Source: Psychrosphaera algicola | GTDB taxonomy: Bacteria; Pseudomonadota; Gammaproteobacteria; Enterobacterales; Alteromonadaceae | Direction: 5' to 3' | Assembly (NCBI RefSeq): GCF_028401425.1 | Contig: NZ_JAQOMS010000002.1 | Span: 434,001-498,000 of the forward strand | Length of the DNA stretch: 64,000 nucleotides | Shown: one piece after another, positions 21,117-32,127 of the stretch | Layout of the letters: each line of letters opens with the position of its first letter | How positions within the stretch are numbered: the first letter of the stretch is position 1 | Position numbers and translations under genes: made by a program | Notes under the pieces: model-generated | Seen by the model: the letters and a program-made list of their open reading frames with translations, nothing else | The model's database searches: none | Told to the model about the DNA's origin: nothing

Positions 21117-21775
21117 TGGACAGTTCTAGTCTTTTAATAGAGTTTTTAACGATTGCAACAGCCCACTTTTTTGCAGTTGCCAGTCCAGGACCAGACTTTG
21201 CAATCGTGTTAAAACATTCTATTAACTATGGTAAACGGATAGCGATTATCACCAGTCTTGGTGTTGGTACTGCGATATTCATTCATGTAGCGTATGCACT
21301 AATGGGCATTGGGCTTATTATCAGTTCAACACCTTGGTTGTATGATCTTCTAATTCTTTTTGCGTCAGGTTTTTTGTTGTACTTGGGTTTTGGTGCTATT
21401 CGTTCATCTAAAAATGTTAAAACAAACGAGCAGGTAATTGACAATAACGTTGTAGAAATTAGTGGAAAAAGGGCGTTTTACTTAGGTTTTCTAACAAACG
21501 GCCTTAATCCGAAAGCAACCATATTTTTTCTCTCGTTGTTTACCGTTGTCGTCAGCGCTGAAACACCATTAATTATTAAAGGGTTATATGGCGTTTATCT
21601 CGCATTAGCAACAACCGCGTGGTTTTGTTTTTTATCACTAATATTAACTCGACCAAAAGTTCGTGAATTTTTTAACGGACATGCCTATATTTTTGACAGA
21701 GTAATGGGGTGGGTATTGATCTTATTAGCCGTTAAAATTACCTACAGTGAAATAATCACAAAATATCTATTCTAA
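21116..21775 (+). CDS. LysE/RhtB family amino-acid exporter
   Basis: 219 residues with about six hydrophobic segments. The family motif ASPGPDFAIVLKHSINYG lies at about 20-38, and GFLTNGLNPKATIFFLSLF marks the fourth segment. LysE/RhtB proteins export amino acids or homoserine-type compounds; the substrate cannot be told. The ATG overlaps the ydiJ stop (TAATG), so the two are probably one transcript. Confidence 0.9.
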   Translation: MDSSSLLIEFLTIATAHFFAVASPGPDFAIVLKHSINYGKRIAIITSLGVGTAIFIHVAYALMGIGLIISSTPWLYDLLILFASGFLLYLGFGAIRSSKNVKTNEQVIDNNVVEISGKRAFYLGFLTNGLNPKATIFFLSLFTVVVSAETPLIIKGLYGVYLALATTAWFCFLSLILTRPKVREFFNGHAYIFDRVMGWVLILLAVKITYSEIITKYLF

Positions 21776-21926
21776 ATTAATAAGATAGATATTTGGCTGA
21801 GATGTTGGCACCACTATTGTATGATTTTTATGCAATAGTGAACTTACCCGCCAAACTGCAACGAAGTGAGACAACAAACTTATTTATTACGTTGTTTATG
21901 TCTTGGCTAAGGTTTTAGGCAACCCC

Positions 21927-22570
21927 ATGGCAAATCAAGCAGTGTTACTCAATTACCATTACGATATGGTAAAAGCAAAGTCTCATAGCGCAGGACATCT
22001 ATCAGTCCCGTTAACTAATATAACTTCTTTTACAGATGTCCTGTTAGCGCAAAGCACATCTTTAAGTCAACTTGAAACGTTAACAAAATTATTGTCTATT
22101 GCATTATTTAACGATCTTAACGCCTATGTGGACGTAAAAACACGACTGGATCAATTGACAGAATTAGATGGTTTGTATTTAGTTAACCGCTACCAACATC
22201 ATATTAAACCAGTCATATTCGTTACAACGGAACTCACCGATTTTGTATTTAAAAACTTCATAACAAAGCCAACTTAGTAAATGTAACTGCGATGTTTAAT
22301 CAAACAGTAGATACCATACCTACTGACAAGACCTGTACGAAACGAAAAACACCTAACCTCACCTTTATATGCAAATCTAACAGCTTCCCTGAAATTGACT
22401 TTAACAAACGTGTGTCGTTAGATTGCTACTTAGAGCATAACCAATTGTCAGTTGTCGTAAACAAGCTGCATTATATTGATTTTGAAGTTGTTAACTTACG
22501 AAAAATAGAAGACTTGTTAATAACAAGTCTTCTAGCTGATGCGGGTAAATTAAATGATCATAAACGATGA
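21927..22570 (+). CDS. hypothetical protein (one probable frameshift)
   Basis: Two adjacent open stretches (21927-22277 and 22258-22570) join in a plausible way if one base is missing near 22258-22262, giving about 214 residues that read FKNFHNKANLVNVTAMFNQ across the join. Soluble, no known motif. I do not recognise the family. The alternative is two short unrelated ORFs, but the second has no clear ribosome site. Confidence 0.45.
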
Positions 22571-22609
22571 GTAACGCTCCTCGTTTATTTATATCGTAGG
22601 ACAAGCTAT

Positions 22610-23394
22610 TTAGCGGTCTTCGTAATCGTCATTTTCATTAATTTTGATTAAATCAAAGTTAGCAAATTTACTATTTGACGCCGTTAATTCATCTTCCATT
22701 TTATCGACCAGTTTTAATTTTTCACAAAACTTGTTGGCCTTTATTTCAATTTCATCCGCTCGTGATTCTATTTCTTGTTCAATACGGTCATCTAGATTAT
22801 CTAAATCGCTAAAAGACGATTCTCCATTTGCAATAGAGTTACCAATATTAGAGATAAGGCCACCAATTAAGCTAGGGATCATATCTTCCATTAACTCTTC
22901 CACAGATTCGTCTATACCACTGCCGTCAATCTGATGATTAAATTCGCCATTAGAAAACGAATAATGGCTGTCTTCACTTTCATACTTATCTTTTATCTTT
23001 GTCTTTATTTCATCAAATTTACTGCTTAATTTAGAATTTTCAGGCATTTGGCCAAACGCCGCTTGTATACCTTGAAACGCTATATCAACGGCTTCGATTG
23101 CAATTTCACCAATGTCTGGAATGGCCGCACGCAACGACGCTGCATATTCTGTTACAAGTTTTTGCTGTTTGCTGTCTAATTCGATTAAATCGCCTCTGAC
23201 AAACACCATTTTATCGTCATAGATGTCGATAAGAGTTTCATCTTCATTTTTGATAAGAATATGCTTTGGCGTAATTGTTAGCGCGTTGTTTAATTCAAGA
23301 TCACAATGATTATCCATAGATACATTGGCAGCTTGAGAATAGGGTGAGACAAAAGAGTTGCTGCGACAAGTGTCGTTAGGGCCAATAGTTTCAT
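22610..23394 (-). CDS. YggN-like DUF2884 periplasmic protein (one frameshift)
   Basis: Repaired length about 261 residues. The true start is ATG 23394 behind AAAGGAAAC; it opens with a signal peptide MKLLALTTLVAATLLS that is cut off from the rest by a missing base near 23342-23346. The mature part has the DUF2884/YggN pattern: a beta-rich N-terminal half with Cys in NHCDLELNN, then a helical acidic half rich in Glu and Asp. Function of the family is unknown; export to the periplasm is inferred from the signal peptide. Divergent from glnS. Confidence 0.75.
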
Positions 23395-23644
23395 AATGTT
23401 TCCTTTAATAAAAAATGGTGCAATTTAGTGATTGTCGCAAACGATAACATTAACGCGACATATTTAGTTTAATAATGACTTTAAAGGCAATCTTAATGCC
23501 AACTAAAAAACACATTAAATACAATAAGATAAAAATATTCAGTGATTTACAATAAACAAAAAACGTAGATGAGTTGGTGATTTTTGTCAAAAACTGGTTA
23601 ATTTTGTTAAGTGCTTAAAATATCAGCTAATGAACTATTTACAC

Positions 23645-23675
23645 TTGGCATACTTAATACCAGCAGTGGTATACT
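23645..23675 (+). promoter_or_regulatory. candidate glnS promoter with internal palindrome
   Basis: TTGGCA (23645-23650) and TATACT (23670-23675) form possible -35 and -10 boxes, with a long 19-bp spacer, 33 bp before the glnS ATG. Between and over the -10 lies the perfect inverted repeat ATACCA-GCAG-TGGTAT (23657-23672). The rest of the 23395-23708 spacer is AT rich with no gene. Confidence 0.4.
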
Positions 23676-23708
23676 CTTGGCAATTATTTAGTTAAAAAGG
23701 CACTATCA

Positions 23709-25379
23709 ATGGCAGAGATGCAAGCTCGTCCGACGAACTTTATCAGAAATATAATTGATGCAGATTTAGAAGCAGGAAAACATCAAACAACTCATACCCG
23801 TTTTCCGCCAGAACCAAACGGTTATTTGCACATCGGGCATGCAAAATCTATTGTGCTTAATTTCGGTATTGCAAAAGATTATAACGGTTTTTGTAACTTG
23901 CGATTTGATGATACAAATCCTGAAAAAGAAGACATTGACTACGTAAACGCAATAAAAAAGACGTTAACTGGTTAGGCTATCAGTGGCACGATGAAGTCCG
24001 CTATTCTTCTAATTATTTTGACCAGCTTTTTGGTTTTGCAGAAGAACTCATCTCCAAAGGCCTCGCGTATGTAGAGTTTTCTAATCAAGAAGAAATTCGC
24101 TCAATGCGAGGTACGCTTACATCATCAAGGTAAAAACAGCCCATATCGCGACGTATCCATTGAGGAAAACCTCAAACATTTTCATGATATGCGCGATGGG
24201 AAATACAAAGAAGGTGAGTGCTGCTTACGAGCTAAAATAGATATGTCGAGCAGCTTCATGTGTATGCGTGATCCTGTTATTTATCGTATTCGATATGCTA
24301 ATCATCACCAAACTGGCGACAAATGGTGCATTTACCCAATGTACGATTTTACTCACTGTATTTCTGATGCGATTGAAAACATTACGCATTCTTTATGTAC
24401 GCTAGAATTCCAAGATAATCGTCGTCTTTACGACTGGGTTTTGGATAATATCACTATAGAGTCGCGCCCACATCAATATGAGTTTTCAAGACTAAACCTT
24501 GAATACACGATGATGAGTAAACGTAAGCTAAATACGTTAGTAACAGAAAATTACGTGAGTGGCTGGGATGATCCTAGAATGCCAACTATTGCGGGTTTAC
24601 GTCGTAGAGGGTATACGGCAGCAGCTATCCAAGAGTTTTGCCAACGTATTGGTGTGACTAAGATGGAAAACACGGTCGAAATGGGCATGTTAGAAGCCTG
24701 TATCCGAGATGACCTAAATGAAAATGCACCTCGCGCAATGGCTGTTTTAGATCCGATAAAAGTGGTTATCGAAAACTACCCAACTGACAGTGTTGAATGG
24801 TTAGACGCACCAAATCATCCCAACAACGAAGACATGGGCAGTCGTAAATTGCCATTTACTCGTGAAGTATTTATTGAACGCGAAGATTTTCGTGAGGAAG
24901 CCAACAAAAAATACAAACGTCTAGTCATTGGTAAGGAAGTTCGTTTACGTAATGCTTATTTCGTCAAAGCAGAACGCTGTGATAAAGATGAAAACGGCGA
25001 AATCACGACAATTTATTGTACTTATGACGATACTACGTTAGGTAAGTTGCCTGCGGATGGCCGCAAGGCTAAAGGCGTTATCCATTGGGTGTCAGCGAGC
25101 GAAGGTGTTCCAGCCGAAATTCGAGATTATGACCGTCTATTTACCGTTCCAAATCCAGCGGCTGCAGAATCAATTGATGAGATCTTAAATCCAGACTCAT
25201 TAATTATCCGCAACGGATTTATTGAACCAAGTTTACTTGAAAGCCAAGCTCAGCAAGCATTCCAGTTTGAACGATTAGGTTATTTCTGTAACGATGGAAC
25301 TAAGAATGAAGCCGGAAATTTAGTATTTAACAAGACTGTTGGTTTACGTGATTCTTGGGCTAAAATTGAGCCCAAATAA
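23709..25379 (+). CDS. glnS: glutaminyl-tRNA synthetase GlnS (two frameshifts)
   Basis: Repaired length about 556 residues, as in E. coli (554). It charges tRNA-Gln. The class I HIGH motif is HIGHAKS in PPEPNGYLHIGHAKS (about 35-49), and the MSKRK motif occurs in MMSKRKLN. An A is missing from the run at 23954-23959. The second break at about 24115-24122 reads ATCATCAAGG where the family sequence TxPGKNSPYRD predicts ATCACCAGG, that is a CCAGG site read as TCAAGG. An essential gene with two breaks points to sequence error, not decay. Confidence 0.96.
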
Positions 25380-25441
25380 ATACTACTTTATTGCCTGATA
25401 AGGTTTATCTTCAGCGATGCGATAACGGTTGCAAATAGATC

Positions 25442-25467
25442 AAAAAGCCACTTTACAGTGGCTTTTT
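25442..25467. terminator. bidirectional terminator between glnS and ttcA
   Basis: AAAAAGCCACT pairs with AGTGGCTTTTT around TTAC, with A and T runs on either side, between two converging genes. Confidence 0.92.
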
Positions 25468-25475
25468 TATTGTCT

Positions 25476-26384
25476 TTAACTTAATTCAACAAATTGAGTG
25501 ACTGTGCTGTCATCATCGATCACATCGTCGTCAATTACAAACGAAGGAATTTCAGGTGCATCAAACGCAATATCACCTTCATCTACTTCCTGACTTAAGG
25601 TTTTAAAATCATATAATTCGTTGTCAGCAAGGTGACTTGGAACAACATTTTGCAATGCTTTAAACATACTTTCAATGCGGCCCGGGAATTGTTTGTCCCA
25701 ACTGTTTAACATCTCTTTGATGTTTTGTCTCTGCAGGTTTTCTTGTGAGCCACAAAGATTACATGGAATGATAGGGAATTGTTTAGCGTCGGCAAAACGT
25801 TGAATGTCTTTCTCTTTTGCGTACGCAAGCGGACGAATGACAACATGTTCTTTATTATCACTTTTTAACTTTGGCGGCATAGATTTTAATTTACCACCGT
25901 GAAACATGTTCAAAAACATAGTTTCTAAAATATCGTCTCGGTGATGACCCAACGCAATTTTAGTTGCGCCAAGCTCCTTTGCAGTCCTATATAAAATCCC
26001 ACGTCTTAGACGAGAACATAAAGAACAGGTTGTTTTACCTTCTGGTATTTTATCCATCACGATTGAATAAGTGTCTTCAGTGACAATTTTGTATTCAATG
26101 CCAAGTTCTTCTAAGTAGTTAGGTAAAACTTGGGCAGGAAAACCAGGCTGCTTCTGATCTAAGTTAACTGCGATTAGTTCAAATTGAATGGGTGCAGAAC
26201 GTTGCAGGCTCATCAAGATATCCAACATAGCATAGCTATCCTTGCCACCTGATAAACAAACCATAACGCGATCGCCGTGTTCGATCATATTAAAATCTGC
26301 AATTGCCTTACCGACATCTCTACGCAAACGTTTTTGCAGTTTGTTAAAGTTGTATTTTTCTTTTGCTTGAACTGAAGTCGCCAT
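25476..26384 (-). CDS. ttcA: tRNA 2-thiocytidine(32) synthetase TtcA
   Basis: 302 residues. TtcA thiolates C32 of certain tRNAs using an ATP-activating PP-loop and a [4Fe-4S] cluster. The PP-loop SGGKDS is at 45-50, and the cysteine pairs CSLC and CNLC are both present. I start at the ATG preceded by GAGGG, 12 bp inside the longest frame. It lies with uspE and fnr, as in E. coli. The acidic C-terminal tail is longer than usual. Confidence 0.96.
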   Translation of the reverse strand: MATSVQAKEKYNFNKLQKRLRRDVGKAIADFNMIEHGDRVMVCLSGGKDSYAMLDILMSLQRSAPIQFELIAVNLDQKQPGFPAQVLPNYLEELGIEYKIVTEDTYSIVMDKIPEGKTTCSLCSRLRRGILYRTAKELGATKIALGHHRDDILETMFLNMFHGGKLKSMPPKLKSDNKEHVVIRPLAYAKEKDIQRFADAKQFPIIPCNLCGSQENLQRQNIKEMLNSWDKQFPGRIESMFKALQNVVPSHLADNELYDFKTLSQEVDEGDIAFDAPEIPSFVIDDDVIDDDSTVTQFVELS

Positions 26385-26490
26385 AATTACCCTCAAAAAC
26401 TAAGGCGCGCATTATATATTTTGTATCAGCAAAGATAAATTGATTATTGGTCAACACAACGCAAACTTACTTATAGTGGTTTAACACTAC

Positions 26491-27405
26491 TTACAAAGCC
26501 GGGGGTTTTAATGCTAATAAATCGCAATCGATATTATCGATAACATGTTCCGCTGTATTGCCAATCAATGCGGCGCTTAAGCCACTTCGACCTACTGTAC
26601 CGATGACAACAAGCTCAGCGTCTATTTGTTCACTTATCTTAGGTATAACATCTTCAGGCATACCTTCTTCGCAATAGACGTTTTCCATTGGTACACCATG
26701 TTGCTTAGCAAATTTTTTGACTGCCGCGTTATGATGCTCCTGCATTGAATTTTGGTATTCAATAACATCAAATTCTGGTATTTCTACTGCAATATTCATA
26801 GGGGTAGGTGGGAAAGCATTAACTAAATTGACTTCAGCGTTTAGCAAGTCACTCATATAATGGGCATGTTCAACAATAGATTCGTTGAGCTTCATATGAT
26901 CGATGTCGTCAGTACCTGCGTTGATAGCACCTAATATTTGACCGTGGTCAGGCCATTGATGTTCTTTGACTAACAATACACTACAGGGGCACTTACGTAG
27001 TAGATGCCAATCAGTTGGCGTAAAGATCACTGATTTTAAAATATCATGTTCGTGAGTGGCTTTAACTACTAGGTCAAAATCACCCTCTATTACGGTTCTA
27101 ATAATGCTTTCATAAGGGCGGTTGTGCCAGACAACGATGATATCAATTAGACTGCTCGTGCCCTGTGCTTCGATTACCAATTGGTTTAACCAATCTTTCC
27201 GATCTTGAATAACCGCATTTCTCATTGACTCGCGTTCTGTTGGCGACAACATAGTTGTCATTTCATAGGAAAAATCATAAATTGTGAGGAAGAGCGTCAC
27301 ATTACAATTTGAAACGCATGACGCTAACTGCAGAGCTCGGGAAAGTGCTTTTTGGTTATCTTCTGCTGGATCGATAACAACTAATAATTTGCTAAATTGA
27401 CTCAT
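26491..27405 (-). CDS. uspE: universal stress protein UspE
   Basis: 304 residues made of two Usp domains. Each ends with a nucleotide-type motif region: HEHDILKSVIFTPTDW in the first and VVIGTVGRSGLSAALIGNTAEHV in the second, the latter with the canonical G-x2-G-x9-G(S/T) pattern. UspE is a tandem stress protein of the cytoplasm linked with survival under starvation or DNA damage. It sits next to fnr, the conserved order in gammaproteobacteria. Confidence 0.94.
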   Translation of the reverse strand: MSQFSKLLVVIDPAEDNQKALSRALQLASCVSNCNVTLFLTIYDFSYEMTTMLSPTERESMRNAVIQDRKDWLNQLVIEAQGTSSLIDIIVVWHNRPYESIIRTVIEGDFDLVVKATHEHDILKSVIFTPTDWHLLRKCPCSVLLVKEHQWPDHGQILGAINAGTDDIDHMKLNESIVEHAHYMSDLLNAEVNLVNAFPPTPMNIAVEIPEFDVIEYQNSMQEHHNAAVKKFAKQHGVPMENVYCEEGMPEDVIPKISEQIDAELVVIGTVGRSGLSAALIGNTAEHVIDNIDCDLLALKPPAL

Positions 27406-27482
27406 ATGAAATTCACCTTAATGATTTTCTTACTTTAATTGTAGTCAATAATGCAAAAGCTTCTAATTATTTTAAGAGTTTT

Positions 27483-28210
27483 TTAAAGTTGATTCAAATT
27501 GTCAAAATCAATTATTTCAATTAATTTGCCATCCACTTTTATCATCATCTGTTTTTGAAACTTACTAAAGATACGAGATACAGTCTCAACGGTTAACCCT
27601 AGATAATTGCCAATGTCAGCGCGAGTCATAGACAAACGGAATGACTGTTTGGATAGATTTCGTTGGCTAAATCGATTAGCCATATCCACAATAAATCGAG
27701 CGACACGTTCTTCTGCTGTACGTTTATTTAGTTGCATAAACATCGATTGATCATGGCTAATTTCATTACTCATCAAGCGGTTCACTTGTTGACGCAATTT
27801 GGGCATCTGGTTCGACAAATCATCCATTAATGTAAATGGGATCTCACAAACCATAGAAGTCTCTAATGCCGTGCTAAAGGTTTGATGCGTCCGCTCTGCA
27901 AGGGCGTCAAAGCCAATGACATCCCCAGGTAAATGAAAAGCAGTAACTTGTGATACACCTTGCTTGTCAATTAAGTACGACTTGAAACTTCCTGATCTGA
28001 CGGCAAAAAGACTTGTAAATTTTGCGCCTGCTTCAAATAACACATCACCTTTATGGAACGGTTTTTGCGATCAATAGCATTGTCTAATGTATTGAGTTCA
28101 TCATCGTTTAATGAAAACGGTATGCATAACTGGCTTAGATTGCAGTTAGCACAACTTATCGAAAAAGTATTACAAGGAGTTTGCATTGCGTTATCACGAC
28201 TTTTAAACAT
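27483..28210 (-). CDS. fnr: Fnr/EtrA oxygen-sensing transcription regulator (one frameshift)
   Basis: Repaired length about 242 residues. Fnr holds an oxygen-labile [4Fe-4S] cluster; Cys20, Cys23 and Cys29 in CANCNLSQLC and the fourth Cys in TSMVCEIPF match E. coli. The cyclic-nucleotide-like fold and the helix-turn-helix DIGNYLGLTVETVSRIFSKFQ are complete. A missing T in 28062-28066 (plus strand) breaks the frame at RKKPFHKGD. It directly precedes uspE and follows the cbb3 assembly genes, the main targets of Fnr in this group. Confidence 0.96.
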
Positions 28211-28876
28211 TCAATGCGTTTAGTTTATAAAAAGCGTTACTAATTTGATATAGCCCAGCGAAAGTAATTATTAAACCCAATATGATTTTAGTGTAGCTAT
28301 GGCTAAAAATACGAGAGAGGTGATTAGAAAAAACAGTCATACCGACGACGGTAGGTAAAGTAGCCAATCCAAATATTGTCATTACTGAAAAAGCCGTTAT
28401 TGGGCTCGGACTGACAATTGCTAAGCTCAGTGCTGTATAAACAAGACCACAGGGTAAGAAGCCCCACAATAAACCATAGGCTAAACATTTGGGAATCGTG
28501 TCAATTGGCATCAGTTTTTCTTTAGCGGCGCTAACCAAATGTCGATAAACGTACCAAGTTTTTCTAACTTTGTGACGATATTACTAATATTAGCTATATG
28601 CAATCCGATACCGACTATTAATACACCGGATAACATTGATAGATAAAATACCGTACCTGAACTTGCGACAACGATCGACTGTGTTAATAGGTTAGCAAGT
28701 AGCCCAATAAGACCGTACCCAAATACACGACCGAGGCTAACAAATAACGCATATAGCCAAAAAGTTTTCTGTTTTGGGATTGAAAATCCAAGAGCAACAG
28801 ATAATGAACCACACATAGTTAAACAATGAACTGAGCCGGTTAGACCCATTATTAACGCAGTTATGACTTCATTCAT
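28203..28876 (-). CDS. sulfite exporter TauE/SafE-like membrane protein (one frameshift)
   Basis: Repaired length about 224 residues with six or so membrane segments. GLTGSVHCLTMCGSLSVAL near the N-terminus and LLWGFLPCGLVYTALSLA in the middle are the paired half-repeats of this CcoS-linked branch. Members next to cbb3 genes are thought to help copper handling or oxidase assembly; the exact transport role is not established. A base is missing in the T run at 28515-28519. The start overlaps the ccoS stop (ATGAATGA), and the end overlaps the fnr start region. Confidence 0.85.
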
Positions 28877-29038
28877 TGTCTTTAGGTTTTGTCGTGTTGT
28901 CGTCTTCATCCATTAGAATGGACAAACCATGTTTTTCAATGTCGTCGAATTGCTCGTTTTTTGTTGCCCAAAAAATGCAATTACACCGATGATTAAAAAT
29001 ATCAGAGCAACCGGTATTAGGTAGTAAATTACTTGCAA
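28869..29038 (-). CDS. ccoS: cbb3 oxidase assembly protein CcoS (one frameshift)
   Basis: Repaired length about 56 residues. One membrane segment (VIYYLIPVALIFLIIGVIAFFWA, given here in two parts by residues 3-14 and 15-25) is followed by the family sequence QFDDIEKHGLSILMDED. CcoS is needed to insert heme and copper into CcoN. The start appears to be TTG at 29038, four bases after the ccoI stop. A base is missing from the A run 28970-28975; without repair the gene is invisible. Confidence 0.85.
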
Positions 29039-29042
29039 CGTT

Positions 29043-31479
29043 TTAATCCCGTAATAGTTTTAGTGAATTCGATACGACCAATATTGAACTTGCCGACATA
29101 CCGAGCACTGCAATATAAGGTGGCACCAATCCTAACATGGCCACTGGTAAAATAATCATATTGTAAATTAAAGACCAATACAGGTTATTACGGATTGTCT
29201 GTTTTGTTTCTAATGCCGCTGTTAAAAGCGTTTCAACAGCCGTTAATTTATTGTTAAGTACTATGATATCAGCAGAGTGTTTAGTCATGTCTGCACCACT
29301 AGACATTGCAATGGATACATTAGACGCCCCAAAAACGGGTGCGTCGTTAATTCCATCCCCGATCATCAAAATATTATTGCCCTCTGACTGCAATGACACA
29401 ATCTTATCCGCTTTTGATTTAGGATCACACCCTGTATAGATATGATCAAAGTTAAGCTTTTTGCCGATCACATTACCAGATTCAGATGGGTCACCGGTAA
29501 CTAACAAGGTAGTTAACCCTTTTTGTTTTAGGTTACTTATTGTTATTTCACTATCTGGTTTTAGGTTATCCGTAACACTAAACTGTGCGCATAACCTATT
29601 GTCATAACTAACCAATACATTTTGCACTGTACGGTTTTTTGGCAAATGTAAAGTCGACCCGATAAACTCCGGAGTCCCTATTTTTAAGGTCTTTTCATTA
29701 TAAGTTGCCGAAATACCTTGGCCAATATGACTTACAATGTCCGTTAAGTTTATTGTGCCAATATCACGATTGAGAATACCTAAGTTTTCGGTGGTAAACG
29801 CTTTAGCAATAGGGTGTTCAGAATGACATTGTAATAAGTAAACCGCAGCCGCTAATTCTGTCGTAAATTCTGAGGATAATTCTGTACCATTTGCGTTTAT
29901 TTCAAATCGGCCTGTTGTTAATGTACCTGTTTTATCAAAAGCAACATGGGTTATTTCTGTCAATTGTTCAAATGCTAATGCATCTTTAACTAAGATACCC
30001 TTACGATTTAACTTACTTAAAATACAGGTATAGGCCGTTGGTGTTGCTAAACTTAACGCACAGGGGCAGGTAGCAACTAAAACCGATAAACTTATCCATA
30101 TAGCGTCGTCTGGACTTACATTCAACCAAATCAAATAAGTAATAAATGCAATTATTAGTTGTCCAATAACAAAATAGTGAGCAATTTTGTCGGCAAATTG
30201 ACTTAATTTAGGACGGTGTTTGGTAAATTCTTCCTGTAACTGACCAATCTTAGCTAATGTTGTATTAGACCCTAACGCCGTAATTTCTACTTTAATATTG
30301 CCATCGTTGTTAATACTGCCGGCCAACACAGGATCACCAAAATGTTTAAATATTGGAGAAAATTCACCAGTTAAAACAGATTCATTGACTGTTGTTTCGC
30401 CATTAACTATTTTACCGTCCACGGCAAACTGTTCACCAGGTTTTACTACTATGGTGTCTCCAATATTTAATTTTTGAATTAATACCGTTGTTATCTGACC
30501 GTTTTCAAATCGATTGGCAAAAATAGGGAGCGATTTATTTAGATTTGCATTGGACAATATTGCTCGACTTTTTGCTTTAAACTCTAGGTATTTTCCAATG
30601 AGTAACAACAAGGTAAACATCGAAATACTTTCGAAATATACCTCCCCACGATTACCATCAAAACCATATTTTAATAGCTGAAAAAAGCTAATAAAAAAGC
30701 ACCGTAAATAGCGACCGCGACGGAAACATCCATAGATAAGTGGCGAGATTTAACCGCGGTTATTGCCCCCTTAAGAACGGCAACGCTGAATAGAATACAA
30801 CTGGGATGCATAGCGCAAAACTGATCCATTTAAAGTAACTTGTTTGGTGCGACTCCATTGTCGAAAAGGCGCCAAAATACATAGCAAAAGCGAGCATCAT
30901 GACTTGCATGGTGAACAACCCAGCAACGCCTAATCGTTTAATGTATTGTTTTTCCTGACGTTTGATGTTTTTTTCAGCATCAGTGACCGAAAATGGTGTG
31001 CTTGCGTAGCCAATAGATTTAAGTTTTGAAAGGAGTTGCGAAAGGTGGATTATATTTTGGTCCCATTCAATTGTCGCTCGCTCGCTAATCGTGTTTACAT
31101 TAACTTTGATTATGCCATCAAGTGGCGATAATGAATGTTCAATTAACCAAGCACATGCGGCACAGTGAATATTGTCGACACTTAACGTGATCCGTTTTGT
31201 CGTCTCTTGGAGGTTCTCACAAATTAAATCAAGATATTCAGCCTGATTATAAACTTCAAAATCACTACTATCAGAAGTATCGGGTTTATTGCCAAGTTCA
31301 GTTCGGTACTGGTAATAAACACTTAGACCACTTTGATAAATGTGCTCACTAACCGCTTTACACCCATTACAACATACTTGCTGTTGTTCGGTATTAAGCT
31401 GGGCGAATAGGGGGCTTTCACCTGCCGGAATCGATTCACCACAATGAAAACACGCAGTTTTTTTGTCATTACCAGTCAA
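29043..31479 (-). CDS. ccoI: copper-exporting P-type ATPase CcoI/FixI (two frameshifts)
   Basis: Repaired length about 812 residues. It delivers copper across the membrane for the cbb3 oxidase. Order: Cys-rich N-terminus (HCGESIPAG, CCNGCKAV), a heavy-metal domain with CAAC, transmembrane helices, the transport motif CPCALSLATPTA, phosphorylation site DKTGTLT, and hinge GDGINDAP. Bases are missing from the A run 30681-30686 and the C run 30766-30770, between the first and second halves. Part of the contiguous ccoH-ccoI-ccoS group. Confidence 0.95.
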
Positions 31480-31485
31480 TTAGTT

Positions 31486-31959
31486 TTATTTAATTAGTAT
31501 TGTATTGCTGTTTGGAAGAGCGATTTCTTTTCGAAGTTTCCAGCTGCCATCCATAGGTTCGATGAACACTTGCCATTTACCTGAAATATCATGTTCAACC
31601 GGTGCAGTAAGTTGTCCCTTAGCGTTTGGTGTCGCAATGAAATCTAGGTCGCGATATTTTAACGTAGAGTGAACTAGCTTAATTTTAACCGCGGGAAGGT
31701 TATAAGGATTTTCCAGTGTAATCTTTTGGTCGGTAATGACCGTAGACATTTCAATGCCCAATGCTTCCGCTTGTTTGTATAATTTAAGTTCTAAATTAAT
31801 GGCCTTACCTTTTTTGTAGTAGTCATCTACAACCATATCTGGTTGGTTCATGCTTGTAATGATCACTGTAGCAATACCACCGATTACCGCCGTCATCGGT
31901 AAAGTTATAACCAACCATACGTACGGGTTTTTATACCAAATATCTTGTTTTAAATTCAT
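31486..31959 (-). CDS. ccoH: FixH/CcoH cbb3 oxidase assembly protein
   Basis: 157 residues: an N-terminal membrane helix (about 14-33), then MVVDDYYKKGKAIN, the hallmark of FixH, and a beta-rich periplasmic domain ending in KWQVFIEPMDGSWKLRKEI. CcoH stabilises the cbb3 complex, in some species through CcoP. It follows ccoP after a terminator and precedes ccoI by 6 bp. Confidence 0.92.
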   Translation of the reverse strand: MNLKQDIWYKNPYVWLVITLPMTAVIGGIATVIITSMNQPDMVVDDYYKKGKAINLELKLYKQAEALGIEMSTVITDQKITLENPYNLPAVKIKLVHSTLKYRDLDFIATPNAKGQLTAPVEHDISGKWQVFIEPMDGSWKLRKEIALPNSNTILIK

Positions 31960-32093
31960 TAAAATTTCCTAATTGGGGAGTACGAACCTAACAGATGTTT
32001 TACTAAAATCTAGTTAGAACATAGTTAGAATTGCAATAATACGTTTAATTTAGAAAGACATTAATGTGGGGAATGTACTTCTGAATTAATAGT

Positions 32094-32119
32094 AAAAAAA
32101 GCCTCCGAAGAGGCTTTTT
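32094..32119 (-). terminator. terminator after ccoP
   Basis: On the minus strand AAAAAGCCTC, loop TTCG, GAGGCTTTTTTT: a short strong tetraloop hairpin with a T run 9 bp after the ccoP stop. It separates the ccoNOQP structural operon from ccoH-ccoI. Confidence 0.9.
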
Positions 32120-32127
32120 CTGAAGTC

